DNA of 27,521 nucleotides from a virus: IMG/VR virus record IMGVR_UViG_3300010885_062098, positions 1-27,521 of that record; one strand, given 5' to 3'. The position numbers were made by a program, and so were the translations under genes. The notes beneath the pieces were generated by a model, which was not told where the DNA came from, searched no databases, and saw nothing but the letters and a program-made list of their open reading frames with translations. Of the stretch, positions 1 to 7,697 are shown piece by piece. How positions within the stretch are numbered: the first letter of the stretch is position 1; each line of letters begins with the position of its first letter.

Positions 1-1
1 A

Positions 2-535
2 TCCATATATGAAGTTGGCTGTGGACCTTATGCTAAAAATATCGAGCTAGTATGCAGAGCGTTAGGATATACTCCTGACCGATTGTTGTTGGAAGATCCG
101 CTTTTAGAAAAATATATTGCTCTCAACAAATCTGTCAATCGATTTGTTGGATATCCAAACATAAAAATGTTCAGCAAACCAATGGAGCAGTTTTCATTAT
201 CTGATTATGACATAGAGCCGGTCGATGTTTTAATCTGCAACAACGTTTTAGATCACGTGCAATCTATTGAAGGCTGTTTCCAGCATATGTTTTCATCTCT
301 TAAAGATGGTGGCATATTAATATTTGGACAAGATTTAACGTCGGCAGAAGATATAGAAAAACACAGCAATCTCATTGATCCTTGTCATCCAATAAAACTG
401 GATGAATATTCAATTCAAAAATATATTGATTCATATAATGTGTTATATAAAAACGTTCTAACCAGAAGCGAAGGAAGAAATCCGGAACATCATTATGCCA
501 CTATGATATTTGTTGGACGCAAAAAAGCTTTATGA
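2..535 (+). CDS. SAM-dependent methyltransferase, 5'-truncated by window edge
   Basis: The open frame runs in from the left edge, so the true start lies outside the window; the TTG at 83 is only an internal codon. The first visible residues contain YEVGCGPY, a typical class I SAM-binding motif I (E-x-G-x-G). The stretch VDVLICNNVLDHV further on fits motif IV and its following hydrophobic strand, and LKDGGILIFG fits the post-motif strand of Methyltransf_11/23-type enzymes. The methyl acceptor cannot be read from the sequence. Its stop overlaps the next start (ATGA, 532-535), so it is probably translationally coupled to the glycosyltransferase-like gene. That context suggests methylation of a sugar or another small molecule in the glycan island. 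The methyltransferase call is firm; the substrate is inference. Confidence 0.75.
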   Translation, partial: SIYEVGCGPYAKNIELVCRALGYTPDRLLLEDPLLEKYIALNKSVNRFVGYPNIKMFSKPMEQFSLSDYDIEPVDVLICNNVLDHVQSIEGCFQHMFSSLKDGGILIFGQDLTSAEDIEKHSNLIDPCHPIKLDEYSIQKYIDSYNVLYKNVLTRSEGRNPEHHYATMIFVGRKKAL

Positions 536-1179
536 AAAAGGTAATATCATTTTCTTTATGGGGAGATAATCCAAAGTATACGATTGGAGCTCTTTATAAT
601 GCTGAACTGACTCCGGAGATATATCCTGGTTGGATATCCAGATTTTACGTAGGTACTAGCACTCCCTCTAACGTTGGAAGAAAACTGGAAAAGTTAGGTT
701 CAGAAGTGATCTATATGAATGAATCCGGCGATTGGAGAGGAATGTTTTGGCGGTTTTATACAGCGGCAGAAGATGATGTTGAAATAATGCTTTCTCGTGA
801 TGCAGATAGCCGCTTAAATTTGAGAGAAAAGGCGGCGGTATATGAATGGTTGGCATCTGATAAAGATTTTCATATCATGCGAGATCATCCGGCGCATAGT
901 GCTCCTATAATGGGAGGAATGTGGGGAGCTCGTGGAAGTATTCTTAGAGACATTAAGAAGATGATCGATCAATATCAGAAGGGAGATTTCTGGCAAGTTG
1001 ATCAAAACTTTCTTCGTGATCAGGTGTATCCTATCATTAGAAATCGTGCCTGCGTACACGATGAATTTTTCGAAAAGAAACCATTTCCAACAGTAAGACA
1101 AAATTATGAATTCGTTGGAGATGTGTTCGATGAAAATAACGTTAGACACCCCGAATATTGGAAAGCTTTTGGGAGATAA
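532..1179 (+). CDS. Glycosyltransferase-like protein with DxD motif
   Basis: A 215-residue protein. It begins MKKVISFSLWGDNPKYTIGA, resembling the N-terminus of small nucleotide-sugar transferases. At about residues 85-94 it has EIMLSRDADSR, a hydrophobic strand ending in D90-A-D92. This is the DxD arrangement that binds the metal and nucleotide sugar in GT-A fold enzymes. The stretch HPAHSAPIMGGMWGARG at about 119-135 looks like an acceptor/donor loop, and the C-terminal third is aromatic and charged. No signal peptide or membrane segment is seen, so it should be cytoplasmic. It is coupled to the preceding methyltransferase by a 4-base overlap. The donor sugar is unknown; GDP-fucose made by the downstream genes is one possibility. 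GT-A assignment comes from motif reading only. Confidence 0.6.
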   Translation: MKKVISFSLWGDNPKYTIGALYNAELTPEIYPGWISRFYVGTSTPSNVGRKLEKLGSEVIYMNESGDWRGMFWRFYTAAEDDVEIMLSRDADSRLNLREKAAVYEWLASDKDFHIMRDHPAHSAPIMGGMWGARGSILRDIKKMIDQYQKGDFWQVDQNFLRDQVYPIIRNRACVHDEFFEKKPFPTVRQNYEFVGDVFDENNVRHPEYWKAFGR

Positions 1180-1184
1180 AGAAA

Positions 1185-2243
1185 ATGAAATTTTTTAATA
1201 TTGATTGCCATATATCCGTAATACGAGACGTTAAAGATATCTTCTCGGAGTTAGGGCATCAAGTTGATAGTTGGTGTATATCTGGACACAACTGGGTTAT
1301 GAACAATCCCAGTCCAAAAGTTGATATAATATCAAGTGAAAATTGGCATTCAATCAATGATGATATGTGTGAACGTTTTTATCAAAGATATAAGCAGGAA
1401 CTTTCAGAATATGATGGTTTTATCGTAACGTATCCGCCTGTTTTCGTTAAGCTTTTTGAAAAGTTTAGCAAGCCGATTATAATGTACGTTCCAATAAGAT
1501 ATGAAGTTCCATACACAAACAAACCTATTGAGTGGGAAAAGTTTAACAATTTTCTGAGAAATGGAATCGACTCTAAATTAATAATACCGGTAGCTAACAG
1601 CATATATGAGAAGAAATATTCTGAGTATTTCTTAAAGAGAGATTTTCACTATATTCCAAATATTTGCGAATATACTAAGAACAATTGGCAACCTAAAAAC
1701 GATATGTATCTTTATTTTTCAAAATTTCAATTGAAAACAAATAGTTCAAATTTGTATGACAAAAGATTGCTTGGACGTTATAACTGGTCAACTTTAGCTA
1801 AATTTAAAGGAATAGTGAACATTCCTTACAACTGTTCAACTATGTCAATATTTGAACATTATACAGCCAACATTCCAATGTTTTTCCCAACGCCGCAGTT
1901 CTTACTTGAGCTTTATCAACAGTATCCAAAAGATGGAATATTGTCTGAGATAAGCTGGAATCAAGTATTAAACTTGCCACCTGGTAGCTACATATCAGCA
2001 GACAAAGATGATCCTAATTTATATAACAACATCGACGTTATAAAGAAATGGATCATGCATTCGGATTTCTACAATACGGAAACATTACCACATATTCAAT
2101 ATTTTGGTAGCTTTGATGAAATGGAGCATATACTTAACGTCAGCGATGTCCAAAGTATCTCAGCCAATATGAGAAAACAAAATATATTAAAAAGACAAAA
2201 AGTGTATGAAGCTTGGAACAATATAATAAAAGCATATTATTGA
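1185..2243 (+). CDS. Putative GT-B-like glycosyltransferase
   Basis: The open frame could start at TTG 1158, but ATG 1185 is preferred. GGGAG lies at 1171-1175 at a normal distance, and this start leaves 5 bases after the previous stop. The product has 352 residues. The N-terminus (MKFFNIDCHISVIRDVKDIFSELGH) reads like the first Rossmann strand and helix of a GT-B enzyme. The block YNCSTMSIFEHYTANIPMFF (about 215-234) resembles the conserved donor-side segment of exostosin/GT4-like transferases, where a Glu-containing helix precedes a proline-linked strand. No classic EX7E motif is visible, so the family is uncertain. Its neighbours are all sugar-modifying candidates. An unrelated island protein remains possible. 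Confidence 0.45.
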   Translation: MKFFNIDCHISVIRDVKDIFSELGHQVDSWCISGHNWVMNNPSPKVDIISSENWHSINDDMCERFYQRYKQELSEYDGFIVTYPPVFVKLFEKFSKPIIMYVPIRYEVPYTNKPIEWEKFNNFLRNGIDSKLIIPVANSIYEKKYSEYFLKRDFHYIPNICEYTKNNWQPKNDMYLYFSKFQLKTNSSNLYDKRLLGRYNWSTLAKFKGIVNIPYNCSTMSIFEHYTANIPMFFPTPQFLLELYQQYPKDGILSEISWNQVLNLPPGSYISADKDDPNLYNNIDVIKKWIMHSDFYNTETLPHIQYFGSFDEMEHILNVSDVQSISANMRKQNILKRQKVYEAWNNIIKAYY

Positions 2244-2250
2244 TATACTC

Positions 2251-3075
2251 ATGAATCCAGATACAAATTTAATTATTGGCTTAAATTCCCAGCTTGGAAT
2301 ATATTTTCGAGATTATTTTAATGTCAAAGGAATGCCTTACGTATCTGTATCGGCTCATGATTATGAGCAAAACGAACGTTTTTCAAAACTTAAATGGAAT
2401 GAAGTTTATCTTTGTTTTGGTGAATCTCGAAAATATATTGATGATACTGTACAGTATGATCATGTTAATTACGAGTTAACTAAATGGTATATTGATTCAT
2501 ATAAAAAATTGTCTAATGACGTTTATGTATATTCGACTTGTGAACTTTGGAACGAATATTCAGGACCAATATCAGTATCAGATAGTTGGAATCATTGCAA
2601 AACAGAATATTTGAACTCTAAAAGGAAATTGGCTCAACATATAATTGATCAAAAAAAAGATTATTCGAATGTGCATATACAATATCCTTTTAATTTTAAT
2701 TCACCATATAGATCAAACGAATTTTTATTCGGAAAAATATTTGATTCGATACTCAATAAAAAAATTGTAGAAGTTGGAAATATTAATTTCTATCGAGATA
2801 TTATTCATCCTAGATTTGTTGTAGAAAAAACGATCAACTCAAAGAAAGATCAATTGATTGGCTCTGGTCGATTAACATATGTTGCTGATTTTATAAATGA
2901 CATATATCAATCTTTTGATATAACTGCTAATGATTATATAAAATGCAATAAAAATTTCTACAAAGAGTATCAGGTAATTAAAGAATATTATTTGAAAAGC
3001 GACACGTGTCAATATTCATATGATGCTTTAGTTAAAGATACGATATCGGATCTTAATAAAATGAAAAGGATATAG
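2251..3075 (+). CDS. Divergent NAD-dependent sugar epimerase/dehydratase-like (SDR) protein
   Basis: A 274-residue protein resembling a shortened extended-SDR enzyme. LIIGLNSQLG near residues 7-16 occupies the dinucleotide-binding position but lacks the textbook GxxGxxG. YSTCELW (94-100) corresponds to the SSSEVYG strand, and YLNSK (120-124) keeps the catalytic YxxxK pair. SGRLTYVADFINDIY (205-219) resembles the NVAYVEDVADAI segment of sugar epimerases. The degenerate glycine motif suggests altered cofactor binding, or a protein that keeps the fold with a changed role. The gene is very AT-rich: bases 2761-2820 contain 14 G/C in 60. No good Shine-Dalgarno site precedes ATG 2251, which lies 7 bases after the previous stop. 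Product and substrate are unknown. Confidence 0.5.
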   Translation: MNPDTNLIIGLNSQLGIYFRDYFNVKGMPYVSVSAHDYEQNERFSKLKWNEVYLCFGESRKYIDDTVQYDHVNYELTKWYIDSYKKLSNDVYVYSTCELWNEYSGPISVSDSWNHCKTEYLNSKRKLAQHIIDQKKDYSNVHIQYPFNFNSPYRSNEFLFGKIFDSILNKKIVEVGNINFYRDIIHPRFVVEKTINSKKDQLIGSGRLTYVADFINDIYQSFDITANDYIKCNKNFYKEYQVIKEYYLKSDTCQYSYDALVKDTISDLNKMKRI

Positions 3076-3076
3076 A

Positions 3077-3688
3077 ATGCAAACAGGACAAATTAATAGA
3101 GGCACTATCCTGGGAGATTATATATATAATCTGGTTAAAGAACGTAAAGATATACTGACAATTGTTGAGTCGGGTACTTGGAATGGATTAGGTACAACCA
3201 GATGCATATTGGATGGTTTACGACCAGAACAAAAATTTTGGTCAATTGAACTGTATCCGGATATGTATGAGCTAGCTTTAAAAAATAATCAAGCATATGT
3301 TAACGATGAAAGAGTTAAATTTATGCTTGGTTCTTTAATAAAACATGATGAAATATACTGGTTTGATCATTCGCAAATCGATTTAAAAAATGATTTGCAC
3401 GCTAGTCTTTGGTTCCATAAAGATATTGATCATCTAAAAAAAGCTAAAAACGTTCTCGATGCAATGCCGTCTGAGATCGATCTGTTGATATTGGATGGAG
3501 GAGAATATTCAACATACCCAGAATGGGTTAATTTGAAAAATAGAACAAAAGTTGTTGTTCTCGATGATTCATCGATATTTAAATGCTCAAAAATCGCACA
3601 TGAATTGTCAAATGACAATTCATATAGGTGTTTAATACAACGTCCACATGAAAGAAATGGGTTTGCAATATATGAAAAAAATAAATGA
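3077..3688 (+). CDS. Class I SAM methyltransferase-like protein
   Basis: A 203-residue protein whose start at 3077 is preceded by AAAAGGATATAG, a good ribosome-binding site. TIVESGTWNGLGT (about 28-40) matches motif I of Methyltransf_24/FkbM-like enzymes. SIELYPD (56-62) fits the acidic end of strand 2 that binds the ribose. DLLILDGGEY (135-144) fits motif IV, and VVVLDDSS (159-166) fits the following strand. There is no signal peptide or membrane segment. The gene sits between an SDR-like gene and another methyltransferase-like gene, which it overlaps by 17 bases. O-methylation of a sugar is a reasonable guess from context, but the acceptor cannot be seen. Confidence 0.6.
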   Translation: MQTGQINRGTILGDYIYNLVKERKDILTIVESGTWNGLGTTRCILDGLRPEQKFWSIELYPDMYELALKNNQAYVNDERVKFMLGSLIKHDEIYWFDHSQIDLKNDLHASLWFHKDIDHLKKAKNVLDAMPSEIDLLILDGGEYSTYPEWVNLKNRTKVVVLDDSSIFKCSKIAHELSNDNSYRCLIQRPHERNGFAIYEKNK

Positions 3689-4292
3689 ACTTCCAGAAGG
3701 GTTTTTGAATCCTTCTAAAAAAAACAGTATTCAATATCTGGATGAACGATCTAAAGTATTGTTTCCTTGGTATTCAAAACCTTTTTTAGATTTCCTTAAA
3801 ACTCTTGAAACTTCCAATTGGGATGTTTTTGAATATGGTGCTGGGTTTTCAACTCTTTGGTATGCGGTAAACTGTAAATCGATTACTAGTGTAGAAAATG
3901 ATCAATCATGGTCTACGGGCGTTAGTTCATATATAAAGTCTGTTGGACTTGATAATGCAAACGTCATGTATGAGCCCGGAGGTCCAAACATTTTTGAAGA
4001 AGGAGAAAACTCTTCTTACGTAATGTCCATATACAAAACTGATCAGTTGTATGATGTTGTTGTTGTTGATGGTGTTCATAGGAACACGTGCGTAAAACAC
4101 GCAATTAAAAAAATTAAACCTGGAGGTATGCTGATTTTTGATAATTTTAATCAAAAAAGTATTGGCGGTTCGTGTGATGCTGTTCTTGAAGAATTAAAAA
4201 AATATGAACATAAGTCATTTCTTCATCCTATCGAAATGCATCCAAATAAGATTGCAGACTGGTTAACTGATTGCTGGATTATAAATGAATGA
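3672..4292 (+). CDS. Class I SAM methyltransferase-like protein
   Basis: The frame is open from ATG 3648, with further in-frame ATGs at 3657 and 3672. The start at 3672 gives the smallest overlap (17 bases) with the preceding gene and the family-like N-terminus MKKINELPEGF; none of the three has a strong Shine-Dalgarno site, so the start is uncertain. Numbered from 3672 (206 residues), VFEYGAGFSTLWYA (52-65) is motif I. SVENDQSW (73-80) gives the acidic residue of strand 2, and YDVVVVDGVHR (127-137) is motif IV. IKPGGMLIFDN (148-158) is the loop and strand that close the SAM pocket. It resembles the preceding gene in layout but not closely in sequence. The two are probably distinct methylases acting on the same glycan product, which is inference. 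Confidence 0.65.
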   Translation: MKKINELPEGFLNPSKKNSIQYLDERSKVLFPWYSKPFLDFLKTLETSNWDVFEYGAGFSTLWYAVNCKSITSVENDQSWSTGVSSYIKSVGLDNANVMYEPGGPNIFEEGENSSYVMSIYKTDQLYDVVVVDGVHRNTCVKHAIKKIKPGGMLIFDNFNQKSIGGSCDAVLEELKKYEHKSFLHPIEMHPNKIADWLTDCWIINE

Positions 4293-4294
4293 TT

Positions 4295-4332
4295 AGCAAT
4301 TGCTTGACTTAGAGTAGAAAAGGATATATGAT
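4295..4332 (+). promoter_or_regulatory. Possible sigma70-like promoter and 10-bp palindrome before fcl
   Basis: TTGACT at 4304-4309 and TATGAT at 4327-4332 are separated by exactly 17 bases; each matches the sigma70 consensus at 5 of 6 positions. A perfect 10-bp palindrome, AGCAATTGCT (4295-4304), abuts the -35 box and could be an operator. Against this, transcription would start at about 4339, just past the ATG at 4336, and a likely Shine-Dalgarno site (AAAAGGA, 4317-4323) lies inside the spacer. The match could be chance in AT-rich DNA. Confidence 0.25.
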
Positions 4333-4335
4333 AAT

Positions 4336-5304
4336 ATGTCTAAGTATTTAATATTTGGTGGTTCTGGGCTTCTTGGGAATGCTTTGATTAAATCGATTAA
4401 TGGTCCTTATGTCGCCCCACCTTCAAATATATTAAACTTATCTGACAAAAATAAAACCGACGAATATTTCAGAAGCTTTGAATGTGCCGATGGACAGGGT
4501 TTATATAGTCAAATAAAATGCTTATTTCATTTAGCGGCGCACGTGGGCGGGGTTCAAGCAAATAGTAAGTTTCTTGGCACATTTTATTATAACAATGCAG
4601 CAATAAACGCAAACGTATTAGATGCATCGATTCATTATAATGTGCCTAAAGTAGTTTCCGTGTTGTCAACCTGTGTTTATCCAGATGCTCCATACGTGTC
4701 CTATCCGCTCACAGAAGACCAATTACACCTCGGTCCTCCACATGATAGCAACTTTGGTTATGCTTACGCTAAAAGGATGCTGGACGTGCAAACGAGGGCA
4801 TATCGCAAGCAATACGGGGTCAACTATATTACTGTCATTCCGAATAATCTATTTGGCAAATATGACAATTACCATTTAGAAGATGGACACGTCATTCCCG
4901 CTCTTATGAGAAAAATATGGGAAGCTAAAATCAATAATAAACCTACTGTAGAAATATGGGGAGATGGTAGTCCATTAAGAGAGTTTACTTACGCTGAAGA
5001 TATAGCTCGAATACTCCTTAAAGTCTCAGAAGAATATAATGAAGATCAGCCTCTCAATATTGGTAATACGGAAGAACATTCAATAGCTTCAGTAGCAAAG
5101 AAGCTTGTTGAATACCTTGAATACGATGGTAAGTTAATTTTCAATACTAATAGACCATCTGGACAGTTTAGAAAACCATCTTCTAACAAAAGATTATTAG
5201 AAAAAACAAGTTGGCGTGCGGAAGACTATACTCCATTTGATATTGCTTTAAAGAAAACCTGTGATTGGTTTAAAGCAACATATCCAAATGTAAGAGGGGT
5301 ATAA
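4336..5304 (+). CDS. fcl: GDP-L-fucose synthase (GDP-4-keto-6-deoxy-D-mannose epimerase/reductase)
   Basis: A 322-residue cytoplasmic extended-SDR enzyme, the usual family length. It epimerises GDP-4-keto-6-deoxy-D-mannose at C3 and C5 and reduces C4 with NADPH, giving GDP-L-fucose. FGGSGLLG (7-14) is the GxxGxxG cofactor loop. [12 protein letters not shown] (65-76) is a family hallmark. The catalytic set is present: S111/C113 in STCVYP, the YxxxK pair Y142 and K146 in GYAYAKRM, and H185 in [11 protein letters not shown]. It lies directly upstream of gmd and overlaps it by one base (TAATG), so the two enzymes of the GDP-fucose route are coupled, with the second enzyme encoded first. The preceding site AAAAGGA supports the start. 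A related GDP-sugar reductase is the only real alternative. Confidence 0.92.
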   Translation: MSKYLIFGGSGLLGNALIKSINGPYVAPPSNILNLSDKNKTDEYFRSFECADGQGLYSQIKCLFHLAAHVGGVQANSKFLGTFYYNNAAINANVLDASIHYNVPKVVSVLSTCVYPDAPYVSYPLTEDQLHLGPPHDSNFGYAYAKRMLDVQTRAYRKQYGVNYITVIPNNLFGKYDNYHLEDGHVIPALMRKIWEAKINNKPTVEIWGDGSPLREFTYAEDIARILLKVSEEYNEDQPLNIGNTEEHSIASVAKKLVEYLEYDGKLIFNTNRPSGQFRKPSSNKRLLEKTSWRAEDYTPFDIALKKTCDWFKATYPNVRGV

Positions 5305-6287
5305 TGTCTAAACAAAAGACTGCATTTATAACTGGCGTTACCGGTCAGGATGGTTCTTATTTAGCTAAATTACTTTTAGGTAAAGGTTATCGTGTTGTAG
5401 GAATGAAGCGTAGAACTTCTCTTATCAATACAAACCGCCTTGATGATATTGAGGTTTTTAATCATCCAAACTTTAAACTTGAATATGGCAATATGACCGA
5501 TTCAAGTTCTCTTTATGCTTTACTCATGAAATACAAGCCTGATGAGATATATAACCTTGCTGCACAGAGCCATGTACGGGTTTCCTTTGAGGTTCCTGAA
5601 GAAACCTTAGACGTAGTAGGTGGTGGCGTATTGAAGCTTCTAGAGGCTTATAGGTTAATCTGTCCACGAGCACGGTTCTATCAAGCTTCGTCGTCAGAGA
5701 TGTATGGAGATAATGTTAACGTTCCTCAAAATGAGGAGACACGTATGACACCAGCTTCTCCTTATGCTGCGGCTAAATTATATGGACACAATCTTTGTCG
5801 CAATTATCGTGAAGGCTATGGACTTCATATCTCTTCCGGCATATTGTTTAATCATGAAAGTCCAGTAAGAGGTGAGACGTTTGTAACTCGCAAGATTACT
5901 CTTGCCGCAGCTAATATAAAGCTTGGTAAACAAGAAACGTTATATCTTGGAAACCTTGATGCGAAGAGGGATTGGGGTTTTGCTGGAGACTATGTTGAGG
6001 CAATGTGGTTAATGCTTCAGCAACCAAAAGGTGATGATTTTGTTATATCAACTGGCGAGACGCATACGGTTAGCGAGTTTTTACAAGTTGTGTTTGAACA
6101 TGCCGGTTTAGACATTAACAAGCACGTTAAGAACGATACACGACTATATCGTCCACATGAAGTACCAATATTGCTTGGAGATAGTTCTAAAGCCGAGAGA
6201 GTATTGGGTTGGAAGCCAAAGACTACGTTCAAAGATTTAGCACATATGATGTATGACGCAGATTATGATCGTGCATTAAATCTTTGA
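5304..6287 (+). CDS. gmd: GDP-mannose 4,6-dehydratase
   Basis: A 327-residue extended-SDR enzyme that converts GDP-D-mannose to GDP-4-keto-6-deoxy-D-mannose, the first step to GDP-L-fucose. [16 protein letters not shown] (10-25) is the NADP-binding loop with G11, G14 and G17, and [14 protein letters not shown] is the family's RRSS-type segment. [16 protein letters not shown] (83-98) is highly characteristic. Catalytic residues are seen as S130 and E132 in SSSEMYG and as Y154/K158 in [28 protein letters not shown] (183-198) matches the family's NHESPRRG substrate segment, and [20 protein letters not shown] is nearly canonical. The protein appears complete and active. It shares the TAATG junction with fcl. 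The downstream 64-base gap before the next glycosyltransferase shows no convincing terminator. Confidence 0.95.
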   Translation: MSKQKTAFITGVTGQDGSYLAKLLLGKGYRVVGMKRRTSLINTNRLDDIEVFNHPNFKLEYGNMTDSSSLYALLMKYKPDEIYNLAAQSHVRVSFEVPEETLDVVGGGVLKLLEAYRLICPRARFYQASSSEMYGDNVNVPQNEETRMTPASPYAAAKLYGHNLCRNYREGYGLHISSGILFNHESPVRGETFVTRKITLAAANIKLGKQETLYLGNLDAKRDWGFAGDYVEAMWLMLQQPKGDDFVISTGETHTVSEFLQVVFEHAGLDINKHVKNDTRLYRPHEVPILLGDSSKAERVLGWKPKTTFKDLAHMMYDADYDRALNL

Positions 6288-6351
6288 TATTCTAATTCTA
6301 AACATATGCGTCATTGTTTGTGAAAATATCATATCATCGTAGGAGATAGTA

Positions 6352-7683
6352 ATGTCAGAAGAGAACACATTTCTCACGCCGTTTAATTTTAAGAAGAAGT
6401 ATAAGGTAATTACGCTTTCGGATCACCCGTTAGCACCATCAGGAGTAGGCGTCCAAGCACGTTTCCTGATTGATGGTCTTATCAAGACCGGTCAATGGTC
6501 ATTCCGCTGCTTAGGCGGCGCTATGAAGCACGCAAACTATGATACGATAGCTGTGAACCCTGATTTCGTTGTAAAGCCTGTAGACGGCTTTGGAAGCAAG
6601 GAACTTATACGTCAGCTTCTTATCACAGAACAGCCTGATGCTATTTTCTTATTTACAGATCCAAGACAGTTTACATGGCTCTGGGAAATGGAAGATGAAA
6701 TCCATCAAGTATGTCCAATCGTCTATTGGCACGTTTGGGATAATGATCCATATCCAGCATTTAACTATCCATGGTATGAGAGCACCGATCTAATCAACTG
6801 CCTTTCTTATAAGACGTTTGAGTTAGTCAAGCCTCATTTCCCAGAGAAGACCAATTACATTCCTCACACCTTTCCAAAGGGAGTATATAATGCTCTACCA
6901 GAGGAACAAGTAAAGCAACTTAAGCAACAGAACTTTGGTCCAAAGGCAGATTGGTTTAAGGCTCTTTGGGTTAATCGTAATGCCACACGTAAAATGCCGA
7001 ACGATGTTCTTCTTGGTTGGAAGACTTTCCTTGATGATCTTGAAAAGAAGGAAGGTCATCGTAACGCAGTTCTAATCATGCATACAGATCCAAACGATAT
7101 GGAAGGTCCAAACCTTCTTGCCGTCTCTGATATGCTTGGATTGAATGAAAATGTTTGGTTCTCAAATGATCGCCTTCAGTTTGAACAAATGAACGTTATG
7201 CACAATCTAGCAGACGTTTGTGTTAACGTGGCAAAGAATGAGGGCTTCGGACTTTCTACTCTTATTTCTCTTCAAGTTAGTAAGCCAATTGTCGCTCTTA
7301 AGACTGGTGGCGAAACCCGTCAGGTAGAAGATTATCGTAACGGTTATCAGTATGGCGTTGCTATTGAACCTGCAAAGCGTTCTCTTGTTGGTTCACAGAT
7401 GGTTCCTTATATCTTCGAAGACTATTGCACAGAACGTCAGTTGGCAGATGCCTTTATGGAGATATACACTTGGACACCAGAGAAGAAGGCAGAGTTCCGT
7501 GAGAAGGCTGCCGAGTATCTTGAGCATGAGTTCAAGTATGAGAATATGGTTCAAAGCTGGCACGACACGATGTTAAAATGCGTTGAAGATTTCAAGGCAA
7601 GAAAAGATGCCGGTGCTCTTAAGCGTTGGAAGCTACAAGGAATTAATCCAGCTCCTGCTAACAAGTTAATCAACATTAAGTGA
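6352..7683 (+). CDS. GT-B (GT4-like) glycosyltransferase with altered EX7E motif
   Basis: A 443-residue protein. The strong site TAGGAGAT at 6341-6348 fixes the start. The N-terminal half begins KVITLSDHPLAPSGVGVQAR (18-37), the acceptor-domain glycine loop of GT-B enzymes; IVYWHVWDNDPYPAFNYPW (123-141) follows. The C-terminal domain carries VNVAKNEGFGLSTLISLQ (291-308), the donor-binding segment. In GT4 enzymes this segment has E-x7-E; here E297 is present but the second position (305) is Ile. KPIVALKTGG follows as usual. The enzyme should use a nucleotide sugar, plausibly GDP-fucose or GDP-mannose given the neighbours. G+C is higher than in the genes upstream of fcl (bases 6961-7020 have 27 G/C in 60). 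The missing second Glu could mean a changed donor site. Confidence 0.8.
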   Translation: MSEENTFLTPFNFKKKYKVITLSDHPLAPSGVGVQARFLIDGLIKTGQWSFRCLGGAMKHANYDTIAVNPDFVVKPVDGFGSKELIRQLLITEQPDAIFLFTDPRQFTWLWEMEDEIHQVCPIVYWHVWDNDPYPAFNYPWYESTDLINCLSYKTFELVKPHFPEKTNYIPHTFPKGVYNALPEEQVKQLKQQNFGPKADWFKALWVNRNATRKMPNDVLLGWKTFLDDLEKKEGHRNAVLIMHTDPNDMEGPNLLAVSDMLGLNENVWFSNDRLQFEQMNVMHNLADVCVNVAKNEGFGLSTLISLQVSKPIVALKTGGETRQVEDYRNGYQYGVAIEPAKRSLVGSQMVPYIFEDYCTERQLADAFMEIYTWTPEKKAEFREKAAEYLEHEFKYENMVQSWHDTMLKCVEDFKARKDAGALKRWKLQGINPAPANKLINIK

Positions 7684-7697
7684 TAAGGGATATAGTA

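Noticed and set aside
668-1149. Two antisense open frames over the DxD glycosyltransferase gene
   Set aside because: They lie fully in another reading frame of a convincing gene, without ribosome sites or family-like sequence.
1158-1184. TTG start at 1158 for the GT-B-like gene
   Set aside because: It lies inside the previous gene; ATG 1185 has GGGAG at proper spacing and gives a better N-terminus.
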